From contig NZ_AZCZ01000005.1 in the NCBI RefSeq assembly GCF_001434055.1, positions 1 through 64,000 of the forward strand: a stretch of DNA of 64,000 bases, written 5' to 3'. Below the pieces are notes generated by a model. That model was not told where the DNA came from. It saw only the letters and a program-made list of their open reading frames with translations, and searched no databases. Made by a program: the position numbers and the translations under genes. Positions 1-7,470 of the stretch are shown here, piece by piece. This DNA is from Levilactobacillus parabrevis ATCC 53295 (GTDB lineage: Bacteria; Bacillota; Bacilli; Lactobacillales; Lactobacillaceae). The first letter of the stretch is position 1. Every line of letters begins with the position of its first letter.

Positions 1-46
1 CACTTCAATTTTAAATCGAGGAATGAATATTGTTGGTTGAAGCTGT

Positions 47-1228
47 TTAATTTTTAATCATGCCGCGTCGGTGGACGATGATTCCCGTGGTGGTCAGTGC
101 CGTGGCAAAGATGACCAGCAGCCAGATCACCGGCATCCAGGAGCCGCTGAACTGTTGCAGGTAACCAAAGAGAATCGGGCCGACCGCAGCCAGCAGGTAA
201 CCGGCAGACTGGGCCATCCCCGAGATGGCGGCTGTTTGGTAAGGGTTCGTCGTCTTCTCCGTAAAGAACATAATAGCGAGGTTAAAGGCCACTCCGGACC
301 CCAGACCAGTGACTAACGAGACGATAGTGAGAAAGGGAACGGAGTTGGTATCGATCAGCCACGTGAGCGGAGCGACGACATATCCTAGTGTCATGATACT
401 CAGTAGGATGCTGACGCCGTGGCGTTTGTTGAAGAGAAGCGGCACCATAAATGAGAGCGGTAGGCCACTGATTTGGAGCAATGTCAGGAGATTACTGGAC
501 GTGATGGTCGAGACGCCGTGAACGGCTAGAATCGATGGCATCCAGGTAATAATTGCATAGTAGACTAATGACTGGAGCCCGAAGAATAAGGTAATCAACC
601 ACCCTAGGGGCTGGTGCCAGACACTCTGGTAGTGAGGAATGTGGGAACGTTGCTCGTCGGTCAGTGGTTCCTGACGTTTCGTACGAATGTTTGGAAACCA
701 GACAAAGATGGCGATGATGCTGATGATTCCGAGATAGGCTTGAGTCGCAGCAAGACTGGTTCGAGAGATCAGGATTCCCGAAACGGCGGTTCCAATCGCC
801 CCGACGAGAAGCATCGACAGGGTGTACAGGCTCGTTCCCAGGCGAATCTTGTAAGGCATATGTTCCTTGATCAAAGCGGGGACCAGAACGTTACCGCTGT
901 CGATCCCAATGCCGACCAGAAATGTCCCAAAGAGCAGGGCTGGTAAGGTGGGGATGATTCGGAGGTAGGTTCCGATGATCAGTAGCAAAAAGAGGCCAAA
1001 GACGGTGCGCTCGTTGCCCCACCGTTGCGCTAATTTCACGATGATCGGTGAAAAGATAGCGAAGGTCACTAGCGGAATCGACGTAATCAGTCCAGCCATC
1101 GAACTGGGAAGATTCAGAGATTTTTCAATGCTGGGGAGTAAGGGTGGAATAATAGTGATGGGTAAACGGAGGTTGGCGGCGATCAGCATCATGCCAATCA
1201 AGAACCAACGAGGTTGGGTTTGTTTCAA
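47..1228 (-). CDS. MFS transporter, CynX/NimT-like
   Basis: A 393-residue major facilitator with about twelve hydrophobic segments. The N-terminal ANLR motif followed by a proline-rich first helix and a LAQRWGNER loop between helices 2 and 3 resembles the CynX/NimT branch (cyanate and nitroimidazole type exporters); the substrate cannot be read from the sequence. The start is TTG at 1228, chosen because AGGAGG lies eight bases upstream; no ATG is placed as well. It stands alone at the window edge, transcribed away from the usp gene. Membrane protein by composition; family assignment fairly sure, function not. Confidence 0.85.
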   Translation of the reverse strand: MKQTQPRWFLIGMMLIAANLRLPITIIPPLLPSIEKSLNLPSSMAGLITSIPLVTFAIFSPIIVKLAQRWGNERTVFGLFLLLIIGTYLRIIPTLPALLFGTFLVGIGIDSGNVLVPALIKEHMPYKIRLGTSLYTLSMLLVGAIGTAVSGILISRTSLAATQAYLGIISIIAIFVWFPNIRTKRQEPLTDEQRSHIPHYQSVWHQPLGWLITLFFGLQSLVYYAIITWMPSILAVHGVSTITSSNLLTLLQISGLPLSFMVPLLFNKRHGVSILLSIMTLGYVVAPLTWLIDTNSVPFLTIVSLVTGLGSGVAFNLAIMFFTEKTTNPYQTAAISGMAQSAGYLLAAVGPILFGYLQQFSGSWMPVIWLLVIFATALTTTGIIVHRRGMIKN

Positions 1229-1363
1229 AGTAAGTGCCTCCTATGAATTGTTCGTCAGTCCATTATAGCCCGGGCGGCGGATGGAAGAAAAGGGGCTTGG
1301 CGTGATTTCTTTCATGAAAGCAAAATTAAATATAATGTTTTTAGTGTAAAGCTTCTGAAACAC

Positions 1364-1393
1364 AAAAAAGCAGAGAGGGGAGGACCTCTCTGC
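1364..1393 (-). terminator. Intrinsic terminator of the usp gene
   Basis: A perfect 9 bp stem (1370-1378 with 1385-1393, six-base loop) followed on the minus strand by six T residues. It lies 35 bases beyond the usp stop codon. Confidence 0.85.
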
Positions 1394-1427
1394 AAACTTT
1401 AGTTGACAACTTAAGGCTGAATCGACA

Positions 1428-1880
1428 CTACTCGTGCGGTTCGGGTAGGTCGTTGACGACGATAACGTTGGGTTCAGCGTGCTGGACCACGTAATTCGTC
1501 GTGGAACCCACGATCATGCGGGAGAACGCGTTGGTCCCAGACTTACCCATGACGATGAGGTCGATTTGACTATCTGCGGCGTTAGCAATTTCTACAATAA
1601 CCTGTTTGGGCGCGCCTTCGCGTACCAGCATCGCGACTTCCAGATTCGCTTCTTCAGCGTGATCACGAGCCGCTTCTAAAATTTCTTGGCTGGTATCGCG
1701 GAGACTCTTGATTACGGCTGCGTAGCCACCACCCAGGCCTTGCGCGGAGAACTGGGTAATGTCGATGACCTGCAGAAGAATCAATTTGGCATGCCAGTCC
1801 TGAGCCAAGTCAATCGCGGTCTTGAGCGCTTCATTAGCGTTACTGGAGCCATCGAGTGGAACGAGTAGGCGTTTATACAT
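1428..1880 (-). CDS. Universal stress protein (UspA family)
   Basis: A 150-residue single-domain Usp. It begins with MYKRLLVPLDGSSNANEAL, the typical first strand and aspartate of the fold, and carries the ATP-binding signature GxxGxNxF.RxxxGSTTNYVV around residues 112-130 (GKSGTNAFSRMIVGSTTNYV). That glycine-rich loop suggests an ATP-binding Usp. ATG start with AAGGAGG twelve bases upstream. Monocistronic, with its own terminator. A possible promoter (1958-1986) and a palindrome (1994-2020) lie upstream. Usp proteins are cytoplasmic stress and energy-state proteins; the exact role is unknown. Confidence 0.93.
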   Translation of the reverse strand: MYKRLLVPLDGSSNANEALKTAIDLAQDWHAKLILLQVIDITQFSAQGLGGGYAAVIKSLRDTSQEILEAARDHAEEANLEVAMLVREGAPKQVIVEIANAADSQIDLIVMGKSGTNAFSRMIVGSTTNYVVQHAEPNVIVVNDLPEPHE

Positions 1881-1957
1881 GGGTGTTACCTCCTTCGATA
1901 TGGTCGGGGGCAGCAGGCAATATGTGGTGACGCTAGTCGATTAACGCTAATCCACTG

Positions 1958-1986
1958 ACGATAAAAGTACCTGGGAGTAACGTCAA
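1958..1986 (-). promoter_or_regulatory. Candidate promoter of the usp gene
   Basis: On the minus strand, TTGACG (1986-1981) and TATCGT (1963-1958) are separated by 17 bases, about 80 bases before the usp start. The -35 box is good and the -10 box matches four of six. Confidence 0.5.
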
Positions 1987-1993
1987 TGGATTG

Positions 1994-2020
1994 ATTAACT
2001 AATGGATTAGATTAGTTAAT
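1994..2020. promoter_or_regulatory. Palindrome just upstream of the usp promoter
   Basis: ATTAACTAAT and its exact complement ATTAGTTAAT flank a seven-base centre. It sits seven bases upstream of the candidate -35 box, the place expected for an activator site. Related half sites (ATTAACGCTAATCC around 1940, GGATTGATTAACT) recur close by. The binding protein is unknown. Confidence 0.5.
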
Positions 2021-2079
2021 GATTATATTATGCATTAAAATGATTAGCTTGGCAAGCAAAAAATGGTAAAAAATAAAAA

Positions 2080-2253
2080 AAGAGACTGGGACAAAATCCC
2101 AGACCTCTTTGCTTATCTCAATATTATATGGTTGAAACGTGCGCCAAAAGGCAGCTGGTTCCGCTTAAAACCGCTAACCAAACAATCCAAGTTCGGGATT
2201 ATTCGGTTAGCGGCCTTAATGCTTGCCAGCTAACCGCCTTTTGTCCCACTCTC
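2080..2253. repeat. Structured intergenic element with terminal inverted repeats
   Basis: GAGACTGGGACAAAA (2082-2096) is complementary to TTTTGTCCCACTCTC (2239-2253) with one mismatch. The left arm can also form a local hairpin, CTGGGA-CAAAA-TCCCAG (2086-2102). Inside lies a long hairpin with CCGCTAACC and GGTTAGCGG stems. The GACTGGGACAAAA motif is, from memory, common in intergenic DNA of Firmicutes. It could be a small RNA, a double terminator or a MITE-like element. I see no coding capacity. Confidence 0.6.
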
Positions 2254-2274
2254 GGGGGTGATGAATGCCTGAAT

Positions 2275-2361
2275 CTATTGATTATGTCTGGCAAGAAAAT
2301 AACTGTAGAGGGCAATTCCTAAGGCAATGATGATGAGGATCAGGCCGATGAGTTTGAACAT
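2275..2361 (-). CDS. Small single-span membrane peptide (28 aa)
   Basis: A 28-codon reading frame, too short for ordinary gene calling, starts with ATG at 2361 and begins MFKLIGLILIIIALGIAL; the strongly hydrophobic stretch is followed by YSYFLARHNQ and a TAG stop. An AGAAAGAAG purine tract upstream is a weak ribosome binding site. The clean one-helix topology with a short polar tail makes it credible as a membrane peptide. No family recognised. It lies between the structured element at 2080-2253 and the tRNA gene. Confidence 0.5.
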   Translation of the reverse strand: MFKLIGLILIIIALGIALYSYFLARHNQ

Positions 2362-2446
2362 GAAAATTCTTCTTTCTAAATGAAATGATTATTATTTAGT
2401 ATAATATACTTTTTCGGGTGGTGTCTAATCTGATTAATTTTCGGCA

Positions 2447-2483
2447 AAAAAAAGGGAATTTCAAGGACAAACTTGAAGTTCCC
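2447..2483 (-). terminator. Terminator downstream of tRNA-Ser
   Basis: A 12-base arm pair (2454-2465 with 2472-2483, one mismatch) is followed on the minus strand by a run of seven or more T residues. It lies about 20 bases past the tRNA 3' end. Confidence 0.8.
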
Positions 2484-2501
2484 AAAAACGTTATTTAGGT
2501 A

Positions 2502-2589
2502 AGGAGAGTACAGGATTTGAACCTGCGCGCCGGTATTAGCCGGTTCGACGGATTTCGAGTCCGTTGCATTACCACTCTGCCAACTCTCC
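2502..2589 (-). tRNA. tRNA-Ser (anticodon CGA)
   Basis: The minus strand folds as a class II tRNA. The acceptor stem is GGAGAGT with ACTCTCC, the anticodon stem ACGGA/TCCGT closes the loop CTCGAAA (anticodon CGA), and a long variable arm (CGAACCGGC..) precedes the GGTTCAAATCC T-arm. The long variable arm and anticodon identify serine, decoding UCG. The CCA end is not encoded. It is the only tRNA seen in the window and has its own terminator. Confidence 0.95.
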
Positions 2590-2641
2590 AAGTCACTACT
2601 CATATATTTTACCAATAATGACCATAATTGCAAGCGTATTT

Positions 2642-3040
2642 TTAAATTACGCCATCCGCTAAAACTTTGGGATCAAATGGGTCAATCCATGCGGGGGCAG
2701 TCTCTAACAGACTGAGCGGTGAGATATTGGTACTATCCAACTTGGCTGCCAAAACTTGCTTATCTTCTTGACGGGCCGTAGCAATCTCCCAATCGGTCCA
2801 TTCCGATTGCCAGGTCTCTCGACTAATGATGACTAGAAGCCGGTGGGAACGTTTAATTTCTTTTCTGAGCTGGCGTTTGATGGCTGCAGCGTGCAACCCA
2901 GTAAACTTAGCGGACAAGTGCTGTTCATGAAAACTGATGGTGGGAAACGCCCAATCGCGTTGGGTCCACTCGCAGAGTTGCTCGTAAAACGAATGGGCTA
3001 GTGGATCGGCTGACTGGTAGCTGATAAATAGATCACTCAT
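2642..3040 (-). CDS. Orphan TIR-like domain protein (DUF1863/ThsB-like)
   Basis: A 132-residue protein consisting of one TIR-like domain. It opens with the strand LFISYQSADPLA and has the middle strand HRLLVIISRETWQSEW followed by WTDWEIATA. The WxxxE arrangement places a glutamate where NAD-cleaving TIR domains keep their catalytic residue. Known relatives include ThsB of the Thoeris anti-phage system, which makes a cyclic ADP-ribose type signal. No ThsA, SLOG or other effector gene lies alongside; the neighbours are tRNA-Ser and ndk. ATG start with AAAGGAG upstream. The fold is likely; a defence role is inference. Confidence 0.75.
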   Translation of the reverse strand: MSDLFISYQSADPLAHSFYEQLCEWTQRDWAFPTISFHEQHLSAKFTGLHAAAIKRQLRKEIKRSHRLLVIISRETWQSEWTDWEIATARQEDKQVLAAKLDSTNISPLSLLETAPAWIDPFDPKVLADGVI

Positions 3041-3264
3041 AGGGCTAACTCCTTTCTGATTACCAACAGTGTAGTCCGTTAAGAAGTCAAAACCATTACA
3101 GATATATTTATTTCTTATGAATCCTATATAACAGAACTAATTTATAAGTAAAGATTTTGCCTAGTTGTCGTAATTTAAGTATAACCGGTTACTGGTGATA
3201 GGTAGCAGAGAAGCATCTTGAAAAGGCGTGTTCGTAAAAAGGATGTCGTTAGGTGTGTGGGCAA

Positions 3265-3297
3265 GAAAAAACGCTTGGCAAACTTTACCAAGCGTTT
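3265..3297. terminator. Terminator downstream of ndk
   Basis: A perfect 10 bp stem, AAACGCTTGG (3269-3278) with CCAAGCGTTT (3288-3297), has an A-run before it and so gives a T-run on the minus strand, 27 bases after the ndk stop. Confidence 0.85.
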
Positions 3298-3323
3298 ACA
3301 TTAATCATTCAATTATGGTGTGC

Positions 3324-3800
3324 TTACTTTGCCCCAACTTTTTCCTTAGTCGTCACTTTTTGGTGAGCAGCTACGGCGAGTTCTGGGAACCAGATCGCAA
3401 TCTCATGGTGCGCGTTTTCCCGACTGTCAGCGGTGTGCACGATGTTTCTCAGAATGCCATCTGGGTATTCGTGGGCAAAGTCGCCCCGAATCGTTCCGGG
3501 TTGGGCGTCGTTAGGCCGCGTCTTACCCGCTAAATTGTGAACAGCTTTAACCACGTCAGTCCCGGTCACAATGATCGCAACGAGGGGACCTTCCTGCATG
3601 TAGGTCTCGATTTCCTTGAAGTAAGGCTTTTCGACTTGCTCCCTGTAGTGCCGCTTTAATTGGTCAGTTGTTGCGTTGACCACCTTGAACGCAGTGATTT
3701 GGTAGCGCTTTCTTTCGAGCCGTGAAATAATATCTCCGATATGTCCTTCCGCAACACCATCCGGTTTAACTAATACTAAAGTTTTTTCTGAATTTGCCAT
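3324..3800 (-). CDS. ndk: Nucleoside diphosphate kinase
   Basis: Transfers the gamma-phosphate of ATP to nucleoside diphosphates, keeping NTP and dNTP pools balanced. The 158-residue protein shows TLVLVKPDGV at the start and the active-site segment LRNIVHTADS, with the phospho-acceptor histidine near residue 122. NDK is usually about 135-155 residues; the extra C-terminal tail (HQKVTTKEKVGAK) is short and charged. ATG start with AAGGAGG upstream. Single gene with its own terminator. Identification is certain. Confidence 0.97.
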   Translation of the reverse strand: MANSEKTLVLVKPDGVAEGHIGDIISRLERKRYQITAFKVVNATTDQLKRHYREQVEKPYFKEIETYMQEGPLVAIIVTGTDVVKAVHNLAGKTRPNDAQPGTIRGDFAHEYPDGILRNIVHTADSRENAHHEIAIWFPELAVAAHQKVTTKEKVGAK

Positions 3801-3948
3801 GGTAGAGAACCTCCTTGAGTTTTTTAAAGCGTCCAGGTTATAACGGGTATAACGAGTTGTTAATTCAAATTGTAGACTAACCTTTCCGCAACGTCAATCG
3901 AATTGTGAATATTTTGATAGCGTTTTCATTATTTTATTTTTAAGCATG

Positions 3949-3976
3949 AAAAAAGCCCGAATTTACTCGGACTTTT
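3949..3976. terminator. Terminator downstream of the PspC gene
   Basis: AAAAGCCCGA (3951-3960) pairs with TCGGACTTTT (3967-3976), one mismatch, giving a T-rich end in either direction. Confidence 0.7.
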
Positions 3977-3982
3977 GGTCGA

Positions 3983-4168
3983 TTATTCGGGATCACCCAT
4001 GACCATCCACAGGATCAAGTAAACGATGATTCCCGGGAAGATAGGGGTAATTGCCAGTAAGAAGAAAATTAGGCGGGCAATACCGGGATTCCAGTCGAAG
4101 TGATCGGCAATTCCACCGATGACGCCGGCGAAGACCCGGTTACTCATAGAACGATGAATATTTTTCAT
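3983..4168 (-). CDS. PspC domain membrane protein
   Basis: A 61-residue protein that is one PspC domain: HRSMSNRVFAGVIGGIADHF with the conserved GV.GG.A.yf core near residues 15-22, then a hydrophobic helix ending LILWMVMGDPE. PspC family proteins sit in the membrane and take part in envelope stress sensing; short stand-alone versions are common in lactobacilli and have no defined partner. ATG start with GAGGAGG upstream. It lies 23 bases downstream of the phosphatase gene on the same strand, so co-transcription is likely. Confidence 0.9.
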   Translation of the reverse strand: MKNIHRSMSNRVFAGVIGGIADHFDWNPGIARLIFFLLAITPIFPGIIVYLILWMVMGDPE

Positions 4169-4191
4169 GACGTCGTCCTCCTCTAATTAAT

Positions 4192-4854
4192 TTAGGATTG
4201 AAAATCAGTTTTGTTGAAGAAATCCACGTGAATGTCATCATCGGTGATTTCTAGCTTGGTAATACTCCCATTGATCGTCGCAATGCCTTCATCCAAATCG
4301 GGGGCGTAGCGGTCAATGATTGACCGAATTGTCATTCCGTGAGAAACGACCATGACCTGATCGCCATCTTTGGAGTTTTCCCGTAGCTTGTTAAAGCCGC
4401 GGTCGAGTCGTTCCCAGAACATGTCGTTACTTTCAGCTTCACCGTACAAGTCCGCTTGGTGAATCAGGTCCCGCGCTTTTTCCAAGCCGTAAGTGCCGAG
4501 CACCTTTGATTCGGAAGTCAGGCCAACCTGGGCGCCAACGAATTGCCACATCTGATTCAAGTCATTGCCTTCAAAGTAGCCGTGACACTGTTCACGAAAT
4601 TCGGGGTACTGGTAAGTCACAATGTTCATGTTATCTGGATTTTCCCTGAGTGCGATTCGTGCCGTCTCAATGGCCCGCCCAGAGTCACTGCTGTAGGCAG
4701 CGGCGAGAGGGATGTTGCTGAGCTGTTGACCAGCACGCTTGGCATCGGCCCGCCCCTTAGCTGTAAGGGGGGAGTCAATCCAGCCCTGAACCTTGTTGTA
4801 GTGATTCAACATCGTTTGACCATGACGCACAAAATATGCCGTAAATTTCTTCAT
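4192..4854 (-). CDS. Histidine phosphatase (phosphoglycerate mutase-like)
   Basis: A 220-residue member of the histidine phosphatase superfamily. The phospho-acceptor motif YFVRHGQTMLNH is near residues 6-17, an acid/base region with AYSSDSGRAIETA follows, and the second catalytic histidine lies in VVSHGMTIRSI. The ATG at 4854 was chosen over the upstream ATG at 4878 because GGAGG sits about ten bases before it, inside the longer frame. The substrate is unknown; lactobacilli carry several such paralogues and cofactor-dependent glycolytic mutases are better conserved. Probably co-transcribed with the PspC gene. Confidence 0.9.
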   Translation of the reverse strand: MKKFTAYFVRHGQTMLNHYNKVQGWIDSPLTAKGRADAKRAGQQLSNIPLAAAYSSDSGRAIETARIALRENPDNMNIVTYQYPEFREQCHGYFEGNDLNQMWQFVGAQVGLTSESKVLGTYGLEKARDLIHQADLYGEAESNDMFWERLDRGFNKLRENSKDGDQVMVVSHGMTIRSIIDRYAPDLDEGIATINGSITKLEITDDDIHVDFFNKTDFQS

Positions 4855-5018
4855 TTCTTCTAGGCCTCCGTTGATCAAGTAAGTGTTTACATCCTCAGTA
4901 TATCAAGCTTGAAAATAGAACGCGAAGATTTTGCCGCAACTTTTGCAAAAAGTGTGTGTGTTCGCTGGAATCCGTTAGGCAAGCATGCTAAGGTGAAAGA
5001 TATTAGGAGATGATGTGC

Positions 5019-5900
5019 ATGAGTACTGAGAGCAGTTATCGTTATACGGGTGAGAAATCGATTGATTTAGCGCAGTTGGCAACGCACGTTGAGAAGGGGC
5101 CAGATCAGGCCGTTATCAACAGTGCATTGGACGCCAACGTGGCGACACTGAGTGACTTGCAGTCCCGGCTATATTCTCAGAAGCAGCACGGGGTTATCGT
5201 GATCCTGCAAGGGATGGATACCGCCGGGAAAGACGGCTTGATTCGACACGTCTTTAGCGGGCTGAATCCCTCTGGGACGAGCGTGGTCAGCTTCAAAGAG
5301 CCGACTCACGTGCAATTAGCCCATGACTTTCTGTGGCGGGTTAACCAAGCCCTGCCTTCACGAGGAGAGATTCGGATTTTTAACCGCTCCCAGTACGAAG
5401 ACGTCTTGATCAGTCACGTCCATCCAGAGATGCTAACCACACAACATTTACCAGGCATCAATTCAGTGGCGGATGTTGATGATAAATTCTGGGATCATCG
5501 GTACCATGATTTGAAGAATTATGAAAAATACTTACGACACCAAGGCTTTGAAGTCATCAAAATTTTCTTGCATCTGTCCAAGGATGAACAGACACACCGG
5601 TTCGAACGACGCATCGAAGTGCCTAGCAAGAACTGGAAATTTGTCCCGAGCGATATGCAAGAACGGGCCTTCTGGGATGATTATCAGGATGCCTATACCA
5701 AGATGCTGGAAAACACGGCAACTAAGAAGAGTCCGTGGTATTTGATCCCAGCCGATGACAAGGGTGTGGCCCGGCTGATTGTGTCCAATATCCTGATCGA
5801 TCGGCTACAGGGCCTGAACCCCCAATATCCTAAAGTTAGTTCAGAGACGAAGCAAAAGTTGCGGTCTGTCCTTCAAGAGCTAAAGGATCATAAATTATAA
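5019..5900 (+). CDS. ppk2: Polyphosphate kinase 2 family protein
   Basis: PPK2 enzymes move phosphate between inorganic polyphosphate and nucleotides. This 293-residue protein has the Walker A motif GMDTAGKDG at about residues 65-73, the FNRSQYEDVL segment that forms the Walker B side, and the lid motif RRIEVPSKNWKF, all in family order. Three ATGs are clustered (5010, 5013, 5019); 5019 is chosen because AGGAG ends nine bases before it while the others overlap the ribosome binding site. Whether it prefers AMP, ADP or GDP cannot be told. Monocistronic. Confidence 0.93.
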   Translation: MSTESSYRYTGEKSIDLAQLATHVEKGPDQAVINSALDANVATLSDLQSRLYSQKQHGVIVILQGMDTAGKDGLIRHVFSGLNPSGTSVVSFKEPTHVQLAHDFLWRVNQALPSRGEIRIFNRSQYEDVLISHVHPEMLTTQHLPGINSVADVDDKFWDHRYHDLKNYEKYLRHQGFEVIKIFLHLSKDEQTHRFERRIEVPSKNWKFVPSDMQERAFWDDYQDAYTKMLENTATKKSPWYLIPADDKGVARLIVSNILIDRLQGLNPQYPKVSSETKQKLRSVLQELKDHKL

Positions 5901-6238
5901 GATATTGTTAGATACAAGAAGCTACTGTAAAGGCTGTAGTGGTAGACTAGAATACGTGAGATTGTAACATACAAATACTGATATTTGTGCTGAAAACACC
6001 CCCTAAATTTAGGCAATGTTCAGCGTGGATGTCAGTATTTTTGCGTCGAATAGGTTAAGACTTTTTAGAGATTCGATTGGGGAGCGTCGGTGAACGACCA
6101 TGGTGTAGTACAATGAGAGTTAGCGAAATGGTGGGGGTTGTTCACTAATCTGACACTAGACGTCATGAACACTCCTGAACGACGATGTAACACCAAAGTT
6201 GTATAATACATAAAGCCTAACGTAGGAGGAAATAACTG
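5901..6238. other. Intergenic region ppk2-mvaS
   Basis: 338 bases without a convincing gene. It holds a long imperfect hairpin (AAATACTGA.. at 5973 with ..CAGTATTT ending 6040) running into a T-rich stretch, probably the ppk2 terminator, and a TATAAT box at 6202-6207 that likely serves mvaS. No -35 hexamer at a normal distance is convincing. Confidence 0.5.
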
Positions 6239-7408
6239 ATGACTGTGAGTGTTGGTATTGATAAAATCGGGTTCTACACGCCAGACTTGTATCTAGATAT
6301 GGCCGAATTGGCCACTGTGCGGGGAGAGGACCCCAATAAATATTTGATTGGAATCGGTCAATCGAAGCAGGCTGTTATTCCGCCGACACAAGACATCGTG
6401 ACGATGGCTGCCAATGCCGCCAGTCAGATTCTGACGTCCAATCTAAAGGCTGAGGTGGCAATGGTTCTGTTTGGGACGGAGTCGGGTATCGATAACTCTA
6501 AAGCCAGTGCGGTCTACCTCGCACATCTACTTGGGTTGTCACCACAGACGCGAGCGATTGAATTGAAGCAGGCTTGTTACGGAGCCACAGCTGGCTTGCA
6601 ACTAGCCGCCGATTACGTTCGAGTCCATCCCCAGGCCAAAGTGTTGGTTATCGGGGCCGATGTGGCGCGGTACGGTCTGCGTACGGCAGGTGAAGTGACT
6701 CAGGGTGGTGGCGCGGTTGCTATGTTGGTGACGGCCAATCCGCAAATCTTGGCGTTGGATGGGGTTAGCAGTTATCACACCGAAGACGTGATGGACTTCT
6801 GGCGGCCAACCTACCGAACCGAAGCTCTGGTTGATGGTAAATACTCCACCAACGTTTACCTCGACTTCTTCAAGACAGTCTGGGCTGATTATCAGCAGCA
6901 AACCGATCGCACCATCGCAGACTTTAACGCCTTTGTTTTTCATTTACCATTTACTAAGATGGGGCGCAAGGGCCTTCGCCAGATCCTGCCCGAAGCCCAA
7001 CCAGACCAGCAGGAAAGCTTGAAAGCAGCCTTTGAGGCTAGCCAAGAAGATAACCGAAATGTGGGTAATCTTTACACTGGCTCACTGTATCTCAGCCTAT
7101 TGTCACTGCTTCGGCATGGGCAGTTGGCATCGGGAGCGCGTCTAGGATTCTTCAGTTATGGTTCCGGTGCCGAAGGGGAATTCTTTAGTGGCATACTCCA
7201 ACCCAACTATCAACAAGGATTTGATGATGTCGCCCTGACGACGTTACTTGCCCAGCGCAAACGGGTGAGTGTCGCTGAATATGAAGACATTTATCACGCC
7301 CAATTGAGCAATGACAGCCGCGATGTTCAACTGCCAGTGGGTGAAGAGACCGCCCAGTACTACCTCGCTGGTCGGCAAAACCAGCAGCGTCAATACCGCG
7401 AACAATAG
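6239..7408 (+). CDS. mvaS: Hydroxymethylglutaryl-CoA synthase
   Basis: Condenses acetyl-CoA and acetoacetyl-CoA to HMG-CoA, the first committed step of the mevalonate route to isoprenoids used by lactobacilli. The 389-residue protein has the catalytic triad in place: Glu near 81 (FGTESGIDNS), the acyl-carrying Cys near 113 (ELKQACYGATAG) and a His in FHLPFTKMGRKG. ATG start with TAGGAGG upstream and TATAAT at 6202. No other mevalonate gene is adjacent; the product feeds undecaprenyl synthesis by UppS, encoded at 23 kb. Certain. Confidence 0.97.
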   Translation: MTVSVGIDKIGFYTPDLYLDMAELATVRGEDPNKYLIGIGQSKQAVIPPTQDIVTMAANAASQILTSNLKAEVAMVLFGTESGIDNSKASAVYLAHLLGLSPQTRAIELKQACYGATAGLQLAADYVRVHPQAKVLVIGADVARYGLRTAGEVTQGGGAVAMLVTANPQILALDGVSSYHTEDVMDFWRPTYRTEALVDGKYSTNVYLDFFKTVWADYQQQTDRTIADFNAFVFHLPFTKMGRKGLRQILPEAQPDQQESLKAAFEASQEDNRNVGNLYTGSLYLSLLSLLRHGQLASGARLGFFSYGSGAEGEFFSGILQPNYQQGFDDVALTTLLAQRKRVSVAEYEDIYHAQLSNDSRDVQLPVGEETAQYYLAGRQNQQRQYREQ

Positions 7409-7427
7409 CATTTTGTATGACCCAATT

Positions 7428-7469
7428 AAAAAAGCGCTCCACACCTTTCTTAAGATGCGGAGCGTTTGG
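7428..7469. terminator. Bidirectional terminator mvaS / 7471 gene
   Basis: AAAAAAGCGCTCC (7428-7440) pairs with GGAGCGTTT (7459-7467). It lies between convergent genes and can serve both. Confidence 0.8.
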
Positions 7470-7470
7470 T

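Noticed and set aside
2128-2322. 64-codon frame on the plus strand
   Set aside because: It lies inside the inverted-repeat element at 2080-2253 and lacks a ribosome binding site.
2376-2633. 85-codon frame on the minus strand
   Set aside because: It overlaps the whole tRNA-Ser gene and its terminator, so it is a shadow.
5901-6238. T-box or other riboswitch before mvaS
   Set aside because: There is a long hairpin but no T-box motif or known aptamer sequence, and the hairpin is better explained as the ppk2 terminator.
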